A DNA stretch of 64,000 bases from Alteromonas lipotrueiana (GCF_019249245.1 NZ_JAESDK010000018.1:1-64000); one strand, 5' to 3'. Positions 1 through 11,866 are shown, counted from the stretch's first letter. Notes: generated by a model from the sequence alone, not told the origin. Translations and numbers: made by a program.

Positions 1-269
1 AGGGTAAAACTACAGAAAAAAAAATAGGACACCCACACTTTTTAGTTATCTATCGCACACTGGGCTCAAGCCTCTATTCTCCTAATGATTAGCTACTGGA
101 CACCCACTTTTCTTTACGCTATCAACTCGAAAATACGATAGGAAACACGTTAGACACCCATAACTCATAACCGAATTGCCCTGCTGCACACCAGGGTAAA
201 ACTACAGAAAAAAAAATAGGACACCCACACTTTTTAGTTATCTATCGCACACTGGGCTCAAGCCTCTAT
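1..269. repeat. 77-bp exact direct repeat (1-77 and 193-269) carrying the GGACACCCAC decamer
   Basis: Positions 1-77 recur without a mismatch at 193-269, an offset of exactly 192 bp. Each copy carries the decamer (27-36 and 219-228). A third copy lies between them at 98-107, and a degenerate one (AGACACCCAT) at 152-161. The last 16 bases of the repeat (62-77 and 254-269) are also the start of the 192-bp tandem unit that follows, so the two repeats interlock. The first copy may extend beyond the window start. Confidence 0.9.
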
Positions 270-637
270 CACACTAAGGCAATTTGCTGTGCAGCTCCCC
301 ATGTCCGCGGTAGTGGATATGGCCAATGGCTATTGATGTGTCTTTTCTTAATGTCAGTTCAAAGCGCAAATACCGCATACCCAAAAAGTAGAAGTACCGT
401 TTTAATCGCCACTACTCATACAAAGGTGGGTGTCCATGTGTTTTAGGGCTCATGCCTTTATCACACTAAGATAATTTGCTGTGCAGCTTCCCATGTCCGC
501 GGCAGGGGATATGACCAATGGCTATTGATGTGTCTTTTCTTAAAGTTAGTTCAAAGCGTAAATATCGCTTACCCAAAAAGTAGAACTATTATTTTAATCG
601 CAACTGTTTATATAAAGGTGGGTGTCCATGTATTTTA
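254..637. repeat. Two tandem copies of a 192-bp unit ending in GTGGGTGTCC
   Basis: Unit A (254-445) and unit B (446-637) align over their whole length without a gap, with scattered substitutions. Both end with the reverse decamer (426-435 and 618-627) followed by a short T-rich tail. On the minus strand each unit has an open frame of about 40 codons reading through RFELTLRKDTSIAIGH and ending in TAG. Unit B has two stop codons upstream in that frame. No start or ribosome-binding site is evident, so I treat it as a repeated element, possibly derived from coding sequence. Confidence 0.88.
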
Positions 638-813
638 GATGAGTTGAAGGGGTTCCACACCCGAGACTTTATTGAGGCAAAACGGTGCTAAGATATGCGT
701 ATTCTTACGTCAGTACTCTTAAGTCTGATTCTTAAATCTGACACTGTAAAAACCAGCACAGCGCAGCCTTAAAGAAGAATGCGTGTAACGATTTACTCGC
801 CATTGTCTTGAAG

Positions 814-823
814 GTGGGTGTCT
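814..823 (-). repeat. Decamer copy, GTGGGTGTCT form
   Basis: Single intergenic copy with A in place of the first G when read on the minus strand. The context (AAGGTGGGTGTCT) matches the AAAGGTGGGTGTCC context of the copies at 426 and 618, suggesting the conserved core is a little longer than ten bases. Confidence 0.75.
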
Positions 824-952
824 GAATACAACTTTGAGCGTATTTTGTCATTCAACGTCGGCATAGACAGAAAGGAGGGTCGCCGGCAGCGTAACGATAC
901 TTTGGGGTAAGAAGTGGGATTTGAAGAAAATCTGATGCTTTTTAGAAACACA

Positions 953-1183
953 TTAAGATTTGCTCTTTAAAGGGTCTGCCAAATAGTTAATTGATAGATT
1001 GACTCCAGGAGACATTTCAAAGCCAGGGGGAAATTTGTGAATTATCAAACTGCCATACCGCTGACTTTGTGTCCATAAACACCATTTGATTTGTAACCTC
1101 TTGAATACAAATTATTTTATATTGTATCCAGGCACCGCTATATGATCCATTTCTTCATCTTCGTACGCATTGATTAGCAACAT
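953..1183 (-). pseudogene. Interrupted small ORF (23 codons, TAA, then about 52 open codons in the same frame)
   Basis: A clear Shine-Dalgarno sequence (AAAAGGTGA) precedes ATG at 1183-1181. The first segment begins MLLINAYEDEEMDHIAVPGY and ends in TAA at 1114-1112. The same frame then stays open to TAA at 955-953, including the stretch PPGFEMSPGVNLSINYLADP. This looks like a protein of about 75 residues broken by one nonsense codon. Alternatively the 23-residue peptide is the real product. I do not recognise the family. Confidence 0.35.
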
Positions 1184-1508
1184 AGTATTCACCTTTTTAT
1201 CTTCATAAATTATTTGACTGCCTAACCACAAACATAGGCTCTGAGTTTCCATTTAAACAAATGCAAAAACTTTACCAGTTTTCTGTTTCGCAAAATGATT
1301 GTCGTCTACCCGTAAACAACTGTAATGCGCCACTATAAAGCAGGATCGCGGTATCAAACGTGAAACGTTCATTTAACCCCAGGCTTATCAGAAAACTGTT
1401 TTATGTGGCAATGCTTTACGTGAAGCGACACCAATAATGTTACCGCAAAAGAGATTTTCGAACGGTTAAAAATAAATATAATCACCCAATAAACGCTTAT
1501 TTATTCAG

Positions 1509-1527
1509 TTGCACTTTGCGAGTGCAA
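1509..1527. promoter_or_regulatory. Inverted repeat TTGCACT-N5-AGTGCAA upstream of gltB
   Basis: A perfect 7-bp dyad with a 5-bp spacer, about 385 bp before the gltB start. It could be a protein-binding site. No regulator can be named from the sequence. Confidence 0.3.
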
Positions 1528-1910
1528 ATACCAATGTTTTCAATAGCGGCCTGATAAAAGTGTTAAAATATGTTTTTTACAATTTTCTAACAAAGCGCTA
1601 ATACCCACATAAGATACTGTATTTAATGTTTTATTTTTGTAATTCATGAAACGCAGTAAAACTGCTCTACAAATACAATTGATTTTATTTTTTAATCTGG
1701 TTATTTTGTACACCCCGCTTATAGTATATGCATAAAAATGCGGACCACATGACTGGTACCCTCTTAATAAGAAACGACGAAAAAAACCGGCACACTTTGA
1801 CTTAAGCACCTTAAGTCTACAAAAACGATGCTCGGAATGACTGCCCCACTATTTTAAAGGTGATGGTCGCAGCGTGTACCTTGCCCAGTCGAAGGTTGAA
1901 GGAGTGAAAG

Positions 1911-4900
1911 ATGAGTTTGTACAACCCTAATGATTCCCGCGATAACTGTGGTTTTGGTTTAATAGCACATACCCACGGTGAAGCCAGCCATCAATTGGTC
2001 GAAACGGCGATCCACGGTCTCGATCGAATGCAACATCGTGGTGGTATCGCCGCCGATGGAAAAACCGGTGACGGCTGCGGTCTGTTACTGCAAAAGCCCG
2101 ATGCTTTTTTCAACGATATAGCTCGTGAAAATGGCTGGAAGCTGAGCAAAAAATACGCTGTAGGTATGATTTTTTTGAGCCAGGATCCGACCTTGGCCCA
2201 ACAAGCTCGCGATATTCTTAATGAAGAACTGGAAAAAGAAACTTTAGGTGTTGTGGGCTGGCGCGAAGTGCCGGTTGACCGCAGTGTTTTGGGCGAACTG
2301 GCGCTAAGTGGCGTGCCGCAAATCGAGCAGGTCTTTGTAAATGCTCCTGCTGGCTGGCGTAAACGCGATCTTGAACGCCGCTTATACATGGTGCGTCGTC
2401 GCGCCGAGAAGCGTCTGGAACACGATGAAGATTTTTATGTAGCATGCTTGTCGGGCTTAGTGACCATCTATAAAGGTTTGGTCATGCCCAAAGACTTGCC
2501 TGCTTTTTACGCCGATTTGGCTGATCCACGTTTAAAAAGTGCTATTTGTGTATTTCATCAGCGCTTTTCTACCAATACATTGCCGCGTTGGCCGCTGGCC
2601 CAGCCTTTCCGGTTTTTGGCCCACAATGGTGAAATTAACACCATCAAAGGAAACCGCGACTGGTCACTGGCGCGCTCGGGTAAGCTCGCCACTCCTTTAT
2701 TGCCAGATCTGAAAGACGCGGCCCCCTATGTAAATACCGAGGGTTCAGATTCATCGTCACTGGATAATATGCTTGAGCTGTTTCTTGCAGGTGGCATGGA
2801 TTTATTTCGGGCCATGCGATTGCTGGTACCGCCCGCGTTTCAGAATAACGATACCATGCACCCGGATTTGCGGGCATTTTACGAATTTAATTCTATGCAT
2901 ATGGAGCCCTGGGACGGGCCTGCCGGTATTGTAATGACTAACGGTCGACATGTGGCGTGTAATCTTGATCGGAACGGGCTACGCCCGGCGCGGTATGTCA
3001 TTACCAAAAATGGGTTTATTACGCTGGCTTCTGAAGTAGGTATCTGGGATTACAAGCAAGAAGATGTCATTGAAAAAGGGCGTGTGGGCCCAGGTGAAAT
3101 GCTGGCAGTAGATATTTACACCGGAAAAATCTGGCGCTCGACCGAAATTGATGATGAGTTAAAAGATAGACATCCTTACCGTGAATGGCTCGACAAACAC
3201 ATACGTCATCTGGCGCCAGTGGAAGAAGTGGATGCCAGTCAGATTGGTCAGCGTGTATTTGATGATGACACCATGGCGGTGTACCACAAGCTATTTAATT
3301 ATAGCTATGAAGAGATTCAGCAGGTCATCAAAGTTTTGGCTAAAGACGGTCAGGAAGCAGTAGGCTCAATGGGTGATGATACACCTATGGCGGTGATGTC
3401 TTCGCAACCACGTACTTTATACGATTATTTTCGACAGCAATTTGCGCAGGTGACTAATCCTCCTATTGACCCGTTGCGTGAGAATCACGTTATGTCTTTA
3501 GCAACCTGTATTGGCCGAGAACAAAATGTATTTAGCGAAACCTCGGGCTATGCTGATCGTGTTTTGTTCCAGTCACCCATATTAATGTATACCGATCTTA
3601 AACAACTACGTGAATTCAATCCTGAGTATTACTATTCAGAAGTTGTCGAGCTGCAATATAGCTCAGAAGAAAGTTTGCAGCATGCTATTGAACGCATTTG
3701 TGATGAGGTCGAACACCTGGTCAGAGACAAGCGCGCAGCGTTTGTGGTGCTTTCAGACCGACATATCAGTAAAGACAGCTTGCCAATACCTGCAGCCATG
3801 GCCGTAGGAGCGGTTCAACAGCGCCTTGTAACCCAGGCATTGCGGTGTGATGCCAACATAGTGGTAGAAACCGCCACCACGCGCGATCCACATCATTATG
3901 CGGTGTTGATTGGTTTAGGCGCGACCGCTATTTATCCGTTTCTAGCTTACGAAACCATCGAGCAGCTGTGTGAAAACAACGAGCTTCCGGTTTCAGCCAT
4001 GCAGGCCACGTTAAACTATCGAAAAGGTATCAACAAAGGCCTGTACAAAATTATGTCTAAAATGGGCATTAGTACGGTGGCTAGTTATCGCTCGTCTAAG
4101 CTGTTTGAGGCGATAGGTATTAACGATGAAGTGATGAAGCTGTGCTTTAATGGCGTAGCATCTCGTATTCAGGGGGCCGGCTTTGAAGATTTTAATCAGG
4201 ATATTATCAATCAGGCACGCTTTGCCTGGCTTAAGCGTAAATCAATAAGCCACGGCGGTTTACTTAAATACGTGCACGGCGGTGAGTATCACGCGTATAA
4301 CCCGGGCGTTGTAAAATCGTTGCAAAAAGCGGTAATGAGTGGCGAGTACGCAGATTATCAAGAATACGCTCAGCAGGTTAACGAACGCAGCCCTGCCCAC
4401 CTTCGGGACTTATTACAGCTACGCACTAACGAGGAGGCTATCGATATCGACGAAGTAGAGCCTGCTCAAAAGCTGTATTCACGCTTTGATACCGCGGCGA
4501 TGTCTATTGGCGCCTTAAGTCCAGAGGCTCACGAAGCTTTGGCTATTGCAATGAACCGACTGGGTGGACAATCTAACTCTGGTGAAGGTGGTGAGCATCC
4601 TTCACGGTTTGGAACTGAAAAAAACTCTAAGATTAAACAGGTTGCCTCGGGCCGATTTGGTGTTACACCCCATTATTTGGTTAATGCGAATGTTATTCAA
4701 ATCAAGGTGGCCCAGGGCGCCAAGCCGGGAGAAGGCGGTCAGTTACCCGGTGACAAAGTTAATCGATACATTGCCACTTTACGCTTTTCGGTGCCCGGGG
4801 TAACGCTAATATCTCCCCCACCACATCACGATATTTACTCAATCGAAGATTTAGCCCAGCTTATCTTTGATTTAAAACAAGTAAATCCTGCCGCCTTAAT

Positions 4901-6374
4901 TTCAGTAAAGCTGGTGTCTGAGCCAGGTGTGGGGACTATCGCTACGGGTGTGGCCAAAGCCTATGCTGATCTTATCACTGTCTCGGGTTATGACGGTGGC
5001 ACCGGCGCCAGCCCTCTGACTTCGGTAAAATATGCTGGAAGTCCTTTTGAGCTTGGCCTTGCAGAGACTCAGCAGGCACTTATCGAGAACGGATTGCGCC
5101 ATAAAGTGCGCCTGCAAACCGACGGCGGCTTAAAAACCGGCCTTGATGTGGTAAAAGCGGCCTGTCTGGGCGCTGAAAGTTTTGGTTTTGGTACCGGCCC
5201 TATGGTGGCATTAGGCTGTAAATACCTACGTATATGCCACCTGAACAACTGCGCGACCGGTGTAGCAACTCAGGATGAAAAGCTGCGCGAAGAACATTTT
5301 ATCGGTCTGCCTGAAATGGTGATGAATTACTTTAAATTTATTGCTCAGGAAGTTCGTGAAATTATGGCCAGCCTGGGAATTAAAAAATTTGATGATTTGG
5401 TCGGGCGTACAGATTTACTGGAAGCTCTTGACGGAATTTCGGCAAAACAAAACCGGTTAGATTTGTCCCCCCTGCTGGTGCGGCCTAAGGCCGGTGAGCA
5501 TACGCGTTTATTCTGCTCACAAACCACCAACCAGCCAATGGATAAGGGCGAGCTTAACAACCAGTTATTTGTGGACTCGCGTAAAGCCGTGGCCAATAAA
5601 ACCGGCATTCGACTTGCCTATCCGATTCGCAACACCGATCGCTCAGTAGGTGCGCTGGTGTCGGGTGAGATAGCCAAACATCATGGTAATCATGATATGG
5701 AAGATGCCCCGATAGAAGTACAATTCACCGGTACCGCGGGGCAAAGCTTTGGCGTTTGGAATGCCGGGGGCCTGCATATGCGTATTGAAGGTGATGCCAA
5801 TGACTATGTCGGAAAAGGCATGACCGGCGGTAAACTGGTGGTTTATCCCCCGGCAAACTGCGGATTTGATGTGCATGAAAGTACCATTATGGGCAACACC
5901 TGTTTGTATGGAGCCACGGGCGGAAAATTATTCGCAGCGGGTCGGGCTGGCGAACGCTTTGGTGTGCGAAACTCAGGCGCCATTGCTGTGGTTGAAGGTA
6001 TTGGTGATAACGGTTGCGAATACATGACCGGCGGTATTGTCGCGGTATTAGGCAAAGTGGGTGTGAACTTTGGTGCCGGAATGACCGGAGGGTTTGCTTA
6101 CCTGCTTGATGATGGCGACCTGGAGCATCGGGTCAATGGTGAGCTGGTTGAAATTATGCCGGTAGAAGATAAAAACATTCTGGTTGAACATCTTCGCGGG
6201 CTCATTAATCAGCATTACGAGGAAACTGGCAGCGAATATTCGCTACAACTGCTTACCGACTTTGCTGCCACATTAAAACAAATCAGACTTGTTAAACCAA
6301 AAACCAGTGATGTGAAAAACCTGTTGGGCCACATCAGTCGCTCTAGCGACGAACTTCGCATTCAGGCTCAGTAG
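1911..6374 (+). CDS. gltB: Glutamate synthase [NADPH] large subunit
   Basis: GOGAT alpha chain, which transfers the amide group of glutamine to 2-oxoglutarate to make two glutamates. The class II amidotransferase nucleophile is Cys13 (CGFGLIA) after a 12-residue propeptide. The central and FMN-binding domains follow, then a 3Fe-4S motif C-X5-C-X4-C at about residues 1103-1114, and the C-terminal glycine-rich beta-helix (GXXG repeats, about 1240-1400). At 1487 residues it is full length. AAGGAG sits 6 bp before the ATG. gltD follows after 12 bp, so the two are surely co-transcribed. With glnA at 34.6 kb it completes the GS-GOGAT cycle. No decamer copies occur in this gene. Confidence 0.98.
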   Translation: MSLYNPNDSRDNCGFGLIAHTHGEASHQLVETAIHGLDRMQHRGGIAADGKTGDGCGLLLQKPDAFFNDIARENGWKLSKKYAVGMIFLSQDPTLAQQARDILNEELEKETLGVVGWREVPVDRSVLGELALSGVPQIEQVFVNAPAGWRKRDLERRLYMVRRRAEKRLEHDEDFYVACLSGLVTIYKGLVMPKDLPAFYADLADPRLKSAICVFHQRFSTNTLPRWPLAQPFRFLAHNGEINTIKGNRDWSLARSGKLATPLLPDLKDAAPYVNTEGSDSSSLDNMLELFLAGGMDLFRAMRLLVPPAFQNNDTMHPDLRAFYEFNSMHMEPWDGPAGIVMTNGRHVACNLDRNGLRPARYVITKNGFITLASEVGIWDYKQEDVIEKGRVGPGEMLAVDIYTGKIWRSTEIDDELKDRHPYREWLDKHIRHLAPVEEVDASQIGQRVFDDDTMAVYHKLFNYSYEEIQQVIKVLAKDGQEAVGSMGDDTPMAVMSSQPRTLYDYFRQQFAQVTNPPIDPLRENHVMSLATCIGREQNVFSETSGYADRVLFQSPILMYTDLKQLREFNPEYYYSEVVELQYSSEESLQHAIERICDEVEHLVRDKRAAFVVLSDRHISKDSLPIPAAMAVGAVQQRLVTQALRCDANIVVETATTRDPHHYAVLIGLGATAIYPFLAYETIEQLCENNELPVSAMQATLNYRKGINKGLYKIMSKMGISTVASYRSSKLFEAIGINDEVMKLCFNGVASRIQGAGFEDFNQDIINQARFAWLKRKSISHGGLLKYVHGGEYHAYNPGVVKSLQKAVMSGEYADYQEYAQQVNERSPAHLRDLLQLRTNEEAIDIDEVEPAQKLYSRFDTAAMSIGALSPEAHEALAIAMNRLGGQSNSGEGGEHPSRFGTEKNSKIKQVASGRFGVTPHYLVNANVIQIKVAQGAKPGEGGQLPGDKVNRYIATLRFSVPGVTLISPPPHHDIYSIEDLAQLIFDLKQVNPAALISVKLVSEPGVGTIATGVAKAYADLITVSGYDGGTGASPLTSVKYAGSPFELGLAETQQALIENGLRHKVRLQTDGGLKTGLDVVKAACLGAESFGFGTGPMVALGCKYLRICHLNNCATGVATQDEKLREEHFIGLPEMVMNYFKFIAQEVREIMASLGIKKFDDLVGRTDLLEALDGISAKQNRLDLSPLLVRPKAGEHTRLFCSQTTNQPMDKGELNNQLFVDSRKAVANKTGIRLAYPIRNTDRSVGALVSGEIAKHHGNHDMEDAPIEVQFTGTAGQSFGVWNAGGLHMRIEGDANDYVGKGMTGGKLVVYPPANCGFDVHESTIMGNTCLYGATGGKLFAAGRAGERFGVRNSGAIAVVEGIGDNGCEYMTGGIVAVLGKVGVNFGAGMTGGFAYLLDDGDLEHRVNGELVEIMPVEDKNILVEHLRGLINQHYEETGSEYSLQLLTDFAATLKQIRLVKPKTSDVKNLLGHISRSSDELRIQAQ

Positions 6375-7802
<1,428 letters not shown>

Positions 7803-7816
7803 GTTTTAAACGCCCT

Positions 7817-7850
7817 GCTGCCCACATCCGAATATGTGGGCAGCAATTTT
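7817..7850 (+). terminator. Rho-independent terminator of gltBD
   Basis: A perfect 11-bp stem GCTGCCCACAT / ATGTGGGCAGC with a 6-nt loop, followed by AATTTT, 14 bp after the gltD stop. Confidence 0.88.
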
Positions 7851-8023
7851 ACGGCCATTTTATCAAGTCCGTATTCGTCCGCTAAAATTCTCTTCTTCCT
7901 TATTACCTTCTTTATACCTTCGATAATTTTTGCATACCTAATCAGGCGGGCTGAATGTTGCTGTGTGTAAGCGCATTGCCTATAGTGGTTTTATATTGAA
8001 AATCGTAATTAAGAAGGCTTGCA

Positions 8024-8404
8024 ATGACCTTGTTTAAAGTATTATCTATGACTCTGGCATCTTTAATTAGCGTTCCTGCACTGGCTTCCAATACCGGCTT
8101 AGGACCGAAAACCGCTAACTGTCCTGATGATTTTTATTCGGTTGCGATGCCTGACGGCGCCTCCCAGTGCCAGCGATTCGACGGTGAAATGCCAGCATCA
8201 CTGGTGTATCACACGTCTGCAAACACCCAATCCATATTGCAGTGGTACCAAGAGTCTATGCCCGAATTAGCGGTGGTCAGCCGCTTCAACGGTCGGGTAG
8301 TGTTAAGCGCACACAATAACAATATTCGGGTGGTAGTCTCGCCCGATAACCGTGGCGCTCAGGTCGATTTACTGGTGATTGATACATTGCTGGCCAAGCA
8401 ATAG
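8024..8404 (+). CDS. Small secreted protein of unknown function
   Basis: A 126-residue protein with a signal peptide: Lys5, a hydrophobic stretch to about residue 20, and a likely cleavage after PALAS. The mature part has two cysteines (TANCPDDFYSVAMPDGASQC) that could form a disulfide, suggesting a periplasmic location. AAGAAGG precedes the ATG by about 7 bp. It has its own terminator and looks monocistronic. I do not recognise the family. Confidence 0.7.
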   Translation: MTLFKVLSMTLASLISVPALASNTGLGPKTANCPDDFYSVAMPDGASQCQRFDGEMPASLVYHTSANTQSILQWYQESMPELAVVSRFNGRVVLSAHNNNIRVVVSPDNRGAQVDLLVIDTLLAKQ

Positions 8405-8431
8405 CCCGAACTTCTTCACTCCATTTCTCCT

Positions 8432-8460
8432 AAAAGGCGCTCTTTATGAGCGCCTTTTGT
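8432..8460 (+). terminator. Rho-independent terminator
   Basis: An 11-bp perfect stem AAAAGGCGCTC / GAGCGCCTTTT with a 5-nt loop, 27 bp after the stop of the small secreted protein. The symmetric A and T tracts would allow function on both strands. Confidence 0.88.
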
Positions 8461-8603
8461 TGTTGATTAGCTTACTCTTTTCCAAATAACACCTTCACTT
8501 TATCTTATTGGCACCGCCCTTGCTAAACCCTTAGGTACTGACGGAAATGCTGTGAATATCGTCAGAAAAATGACATCTAAGTCCGGGTTTTTGAGGAATC
8601 GTT

Positions 8604-9188
8604 ATGGAACTGGCAATAATTTTGATGATGCTGTTAATTGTGGTGGCTTTGGGCGCCATAAAACTGTCAGACGGTGGGGTAGCATTTCCGTTTAGACGTA
8701 AGCCGTCGTTGTTTACTCCTGTGGAGCAAAGCTTTCTGGGATTAATTGAGCAGTCAGCGGGGCGTGAGTTTCGGGTGGTTTGCCGGGTTCGTTTAAGCGA
8801 TCTGGTTCAGGTGCGTCAAAATACCGCGAAAAAGCAAGCTGGCGCGGCTTTAAGTCGGGCCTCTTCTCGTCAGCTTGACTTTGTACTGTGTGACAAGACA
8901 GATATGACACCCGTGCTGGCCATTGATTTAGTTCACAATAATGGCAAAGAAGGCTACAAAGCCCAGCGCGACTGGTTTGTCTCTGGAGCCTTAGATGCCG
9001 CTGGCGTGCCACACGTTCGAATCAAAGTAAAGTCGGGATATACGGTAGAAGAGATTCGTGAATGTCTTGAAACAAAGCTTATTGGTTATCGTCGTCGACA
9101 AAATAAGCTGGCCCAAACACCCGTGCATAATCCTCAGCCTCCAAAGCGCCCTACCCGGCCATTGCGTTCAAGTCGCGCTGCGGCATAA
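8604..9188 (+). CDS. DUF2726 domain protein, membrane-anchored
   Basis: A 194-residue protein with one N-terminal membrane helix (residues 2-20) and a basic linker. The DUF2726 domain follows at about 38-160 (TPVEQSFLGLIEQS, RQLDFVLCD, PVLAIDLVHN, KAQRDWFVSGALDAAGVPHV). The family has a restriction-endonuclease-like pattern of acidic and hydrophobic strands, but its biochemical role is not established. The C-terminal tail is rich in Pro and Arg. GAGGAA lies 6 bp before the ATG. It appears monocistronic, with a hairpin at 9198-9227. Confidence 0.8.
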   Translation: MELAIILMMLLIVVALGAIKLSDGGVAFPFRRKPSLFTPVEQSFLGLIEQSAGREFRVVCRVRLSDLVQVRQNTAKKQAGAALSRASSRQLDFVLCDKTDMTPVLAIDLVHNNGKEGYKAQRDWFVSGALDAAGVPHVRIKVKSGYTVEEIRECLETKLIGYRRRQNKLAQTPVHNPQPPKRPTRPLRSSRAAA

Positions 9189-9197
9189 AGTGTTTTC

Positions 9198-9231
9198 GAG
9201 GAGAAGCCGCCCCCCTGGCTTTTCCTCTTCT
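9198..9231 (+). terminator. Likely terminator after the DUF2726 gene
   Basis: An 11-bp stem GAGGAGAAGCC / GGCTTTTCCTC with one G-T pair and an 8-nt C-rich loop, followed by a T-rich stretch. Confidence 0.65.
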
Positions 9232-9331
9232 TATTTTCAGTACTGTCAGTTTTTTTCTTTTCGTATTACCATATTTATACACTGCATCTGCGGCGCTGAT
9301 TCTGGCGCGCAAACAACCTATTAAGACGATT

Positions 9332-10033
9332 ATGGCAAAAATTGGAATTCTTGGCGCGATGGATCAGGAAGTTACGCTACTACAGGCATCCCTTGATAAT
9401 GTGACAACCACTCAATGGCACCATCTGACCTTTGCACAAGGAACGTTGCACCAGCATCAGGTTGTGCTGGTTCGCTGCGGTATTGGCAAGGTTGCCGCCA
9501 CCGTGGCGACCACCGCACTGATTCAACAATTTTCACCTGATTATGTGGTCAACACAGGTTCAGCGGGTGGTTTTGACAGCGCATTAGATATTGGCGATAT
9601 TGTCATTGGTAGTGCGTTGAAGCATCACGATGTTGATCTTACCCATTTTGGATACGCTCCCGGCCAGTGCGCCGGGGATATGCCTGAAGCCTATCATTGC
9701 GCCCCTGAATTGATAGCCGCGGCTCAACAGGCTACCGATGCTGTCTCAGGCATTACTCACACCACCGGCTTGATTTGCACCGGTGATGCGTTTATTGGCA
9801 GCGATGAAGCTGCACTGCGTATTCAAAACATTTTCAGCGATATGAAAGCCTGTGAAATGGAAGGGGCGGCTATTGCACAAACCTGTCACATGCTAGACAC
9901 CCCTTTTCTGGTGATACGCTCATTGTCAGATATTGCCGGAAAAACCTCTTCAGTCTCTTTTCAGGAATACCTTGACCAAGCCGCCAAAAATTCTGCGCAA
10001 CTGGTAATGGGAATGATTGCAGCACTGGACTGA
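9332..10033 (+). CDS. mtnN: 5'-methylthioadenosine/S-adenosylhomocysteine nucleosidase
   Basis: Cleaves the N-glycosidic bond of MTA, SAH and 5'-deoxyadenosine in the methyl cycle and in quorum-signal precursor metabolism. At 233 residues it has the usual length. Visible family motifs are MKIGILGAM-like at the start (MAKIGILGAMDQEV), VNTGSAGGF, GDAFI, and the substrate-binding CEMEGAAIAQ with the catalytic Asp in RSLSDIA. cobD starts 5 bp downstream, making an mtnN-cobD-btuF-like operon. Confidence 0.97.
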   Translation: MAKIGILGAMDQEVTLLQASLDNVTTTQWHHLTFAQGTLHQHQVVLVRCGIGKVAATVATTALIQQFSPDYVVNTGSAGGFDSALDIGDIVIGSALKHHDVDLTHFGYAPGQCAGDMPEAYHCAPELIAAAQQATDAVSGITHTTGLICTGDAFIGSDEAALRIQNIFSDMKACEMEGAAIAQTCHMLDTPFLVIRSLSDIAGKTSSVSFQEYLDQAAKNSAQLVMGMIAALD

Positions 10034-10038
10034 TTATT

Positions 10039-11004
10039 ATGTTGGGCGAGGTATGGAATACCATTGCGTCAAAGCCTGTTTTACAAGCGCTGGCGCTTAT
10101 TCTTATAGCGTTAGCCTGCGATGCTGTATGGCGCTGGCCGCGGGCTTATCATCCAATTACGTTAATGCGTCACTTAACGCAGTCAATGGCACGGCGAGTG
10201 CGTCCGCGGGCTAGCGAGGCCGCTTTTCAGCATCGGTTGTCGGGCACTTTAGGTGCGCTAGTGTTGCTGGGGCCACTGGTTATTTTGGTGGCGCTGCTGG
10301 TGAACCTGGCTGAATACCCGGTCTTTTTTGAAGCCCTTATTTTGTTGGCTATTTTAGACTTTGGCCACGACCGTAAAGCTTATAAACAGGTTTACGCCGC
10401 GTTACGTAAAGAAAAGAAGATACTGGCCCGGGATCGCCTGCAATTACTGGTTGCCCGTGATACCGACCGGCTTAGTCCGGTGGGTATCGCTAAAGCGGCA
10501 ATTGAAGCGCTATTGCTGCGGTTTTACTATATTTATTGTGCAGTGGTGTTCTGGTTTTTACTGGCTGGCCCGATAGCCGCACTGACCTATCGCTTGTTGT
10601 TGATGATTAGCTGGCAATGGCATTATCGCCGAGCGGGCTTTGAACACTTTGTGGGCCCGATTCAACGGTTATGCCAGCTACTGGCATTATTACCGGCCTG
10701 GCTTGGGGCCCTGCTATTGGCGTTAGTGACACATCCGGTCAAAGCTATCAGGTCAGCCAGGCGTAGTCCGGTCTCCGATAGTACATCATTATTATTGGCC
10801 ATGTTTGGAGGCGCCCTGGATTTTCAATTAGGTGGGCCGGCGATGTATCATCAGCGCAAATACCGCTACCCCCGTGTGGGTGGCCCTCGTGAAGTACGCC
10901 TTGGTGATGTAACCCGGGCCAGGCATGCTATTGAACGTGCGAGTGTATTAATGGCGGTATTGTTACTCATAGCTTTTATTCTATGCTGGCCCCGGGGGTG
11001 GTAA
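10039..11004 (+). CDS. cobD: Adenosylcobinamide-phosphate synthase (CobD/CbiB family)
   Basis: Integral membrane enzyme that joins the aminopropanol arm to adenosylcobyric acid in cobalamin synthesis or salvage. At 321 residues it has the family length. It has about five hydrophobic segments, a YHP element near the N-terminus, the ARDTDRLSPVGIAKAAIEAL element at about 137-156, and an AGPIAALTYRLL segment. The sequence is fairly divergent from enteric CbiB. It lies between mtnN and a BtuF-like gene, with the downstream start codon just after its stop. Confidence 0.85.
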   Translation: MLGEVWNTIASKPVLQALALILIALACDAVWRWPRAYHPITLMRHLTQSMARRVRPRASEAAFQHRLSGTLGALVLLGPLVILVALLVNLAEYPVFFEALILLAILDFGHDRKAYKQVYAALRKEKKILARDRLQLLVARDTDRLSPVGIAKAAIEALLLRFYYIYCAVVFWFLLAGPIAALTYRLLLMISWQWHYRRAGFEHFVGPIQRLCQLLALLPAWLGALLLALVTHPVKAIRSARRSPVSDSTSLLLAMFGGALDFQLGGPAMYHQRKYRYPRVGGPREVRLGDVTRARHAIERASVLMAVLLLIAFILCWPRGW

Positions 11005-11006
11005 TA

Positions 11007-11834
11007 ATGCGTTGGTGGTCAAAAATTAAGACATTGTTTATGCTGCTTGGGCTGTTAGCTCTGTTTTGCGGGTCGGTAACTGCTAAAACCGTGGTGACAT
11101 TGGCACCGCATCTGGCCGAGTGGGTATATAGCCTGGAGTATCAGGACAATTTACTGGCTGTCAGTGCTCACAGCGATTACCCACAAGCAGCCTTACAAAA
11201 GCCGGTTGTAGCGAGTTACTATGGCGTCGATATCAAAGCTATTATGAAGCTTAGGCCCGATGTTATTCTGGCCTGGCGAGGCGGTAATAAACCTCAGGAT
11301 ATTGCCCGTTTACAAAGTCTGGGTTTTACCGTCTTTTTATCCCAACCAACTACACCTGAGACCATTGCCCAGGAAATAAACCAACTCGGTGAGCTGTTAG
11401 GCGTGTCGGCCAGGGCCCGCACTGTGACCAAACCCTTTCTTGCCGGGCTTAAACAGCTTCGCCATCGTTACAGGACACCCACCCTTATACCGGCTTTTTA
11501 TTATATGTCGACGCAACCTTTGATGAGCATCGGCGCTAAGGCATGGCCTAATACTTTATTAAACTATTGTGGCGCGCAGACAATCTTTGCCGACTCCCCT
11601 GTTGCCTATCCACAGGTTTCGCCTCAGGAAGTATTACGCCGACAGCCCGAGGTTATGGTGAGCGCCAGTGGACACCCACTGCAAACCGAACACGCTTTCT
11701 GGCAGCCACATCGCTCATTACTTAAGGCGCCGATTGTGCAGGTTGACCCTGATATCACCAGTCGCTTTACCTTACGCCTGTTACCGCAATTACAACAATT
11801 GTGCAGTGCTTTACACCCACTCACAACTTCTTGA
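11007..11834 (+). CDS. btuF: Cobalamin-binding periplasmic protein, BtuF-like
   Basis: Substrate-binding component for vitamin B12 or cobinamide import. The ATG at 11007 gives a typical signal peptide (MRWWSKIKTLFMLLGLLALF, cleavage near VTA). The class III binding-protein fold is seen in LAPHLAEWVYSL, VSAHSDYP, LRPDVILAW and a C-terminal VQVDPDITSRFTLR segment. An in-frame upstream ATG at 10983 overlaps cobD and would spoil the signal peptide. No btuC or btuD is adjacent. Two decamer copies lie in the reading frame (11473, giving RTPT, and 11680, giving SGHP), in different phases. Confidence 0.85.
   Translation: MRWWSKIKTLFMLLGLLALFCGSVTAKTVVTLAPHLAEWVYSLEYQDNLLAVSAHSDYPQAALQKPVVASYYGVDIKAIMKLRPDVILAWRGGNKPQDIARLQSLGFTVFLSQPTTPETIAQEINQLGELLGVSARARTVTKPFLAGLKQLRHRYRTPTLIPAFYYMSTQPLMSIGAKAWPNTLLNYCGAQTIFADSPVAYPQVSPQEVLRRQPEVMVSASGHPLQTEHAFWQPHRSLLKAPIVQVDPDITSRFTLRLLPQLQQLCSALHPLTTS
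11473..11482 (+). repeat. Decamer copy inside the btuF-like gene
   Basis: Exact GGACACCCAC, followed by CCTT. Read in phase xGG-ACA-CCC-AC it encodes R-T-P-T. Confidence 0.85.
11680..11689 (+). repeat. Second decamer copy inside the btuF-like gene
   Basis: Exact GGACACCCAC read in a different phase (GGA-CAC-CCA), encoding G-H-P. Two phases in one gene argue that the DNA word, not a peptide, is what recurs. Confidence 0.85.
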
Positions 11835-11866
11835 ATCTCTTCAAATATGACGGCTAGCGAATACTC

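Larger units (their letters stand above)
638..1910. other. Gene-poor region between the repeats and gltB
   Basis: Apart from the decamer at 814, the interrupted ORF at 953-1183 and an inverted repeat at 1509-1527, I see no convincing gene, tRNA or terminator here. The base composition is AT-rich towards gltB. The gltB promoter must lie in the last few hundred bases, but I could not pick a convincing -35/-10 pair. Confidence 0.6.

Noticed and set aside
1540..1809. 89-codon minus-strand frame before gltB
   Set aside because: Poor protein character, no ribosome-binding site, and it spans the likely gltB promoter region.
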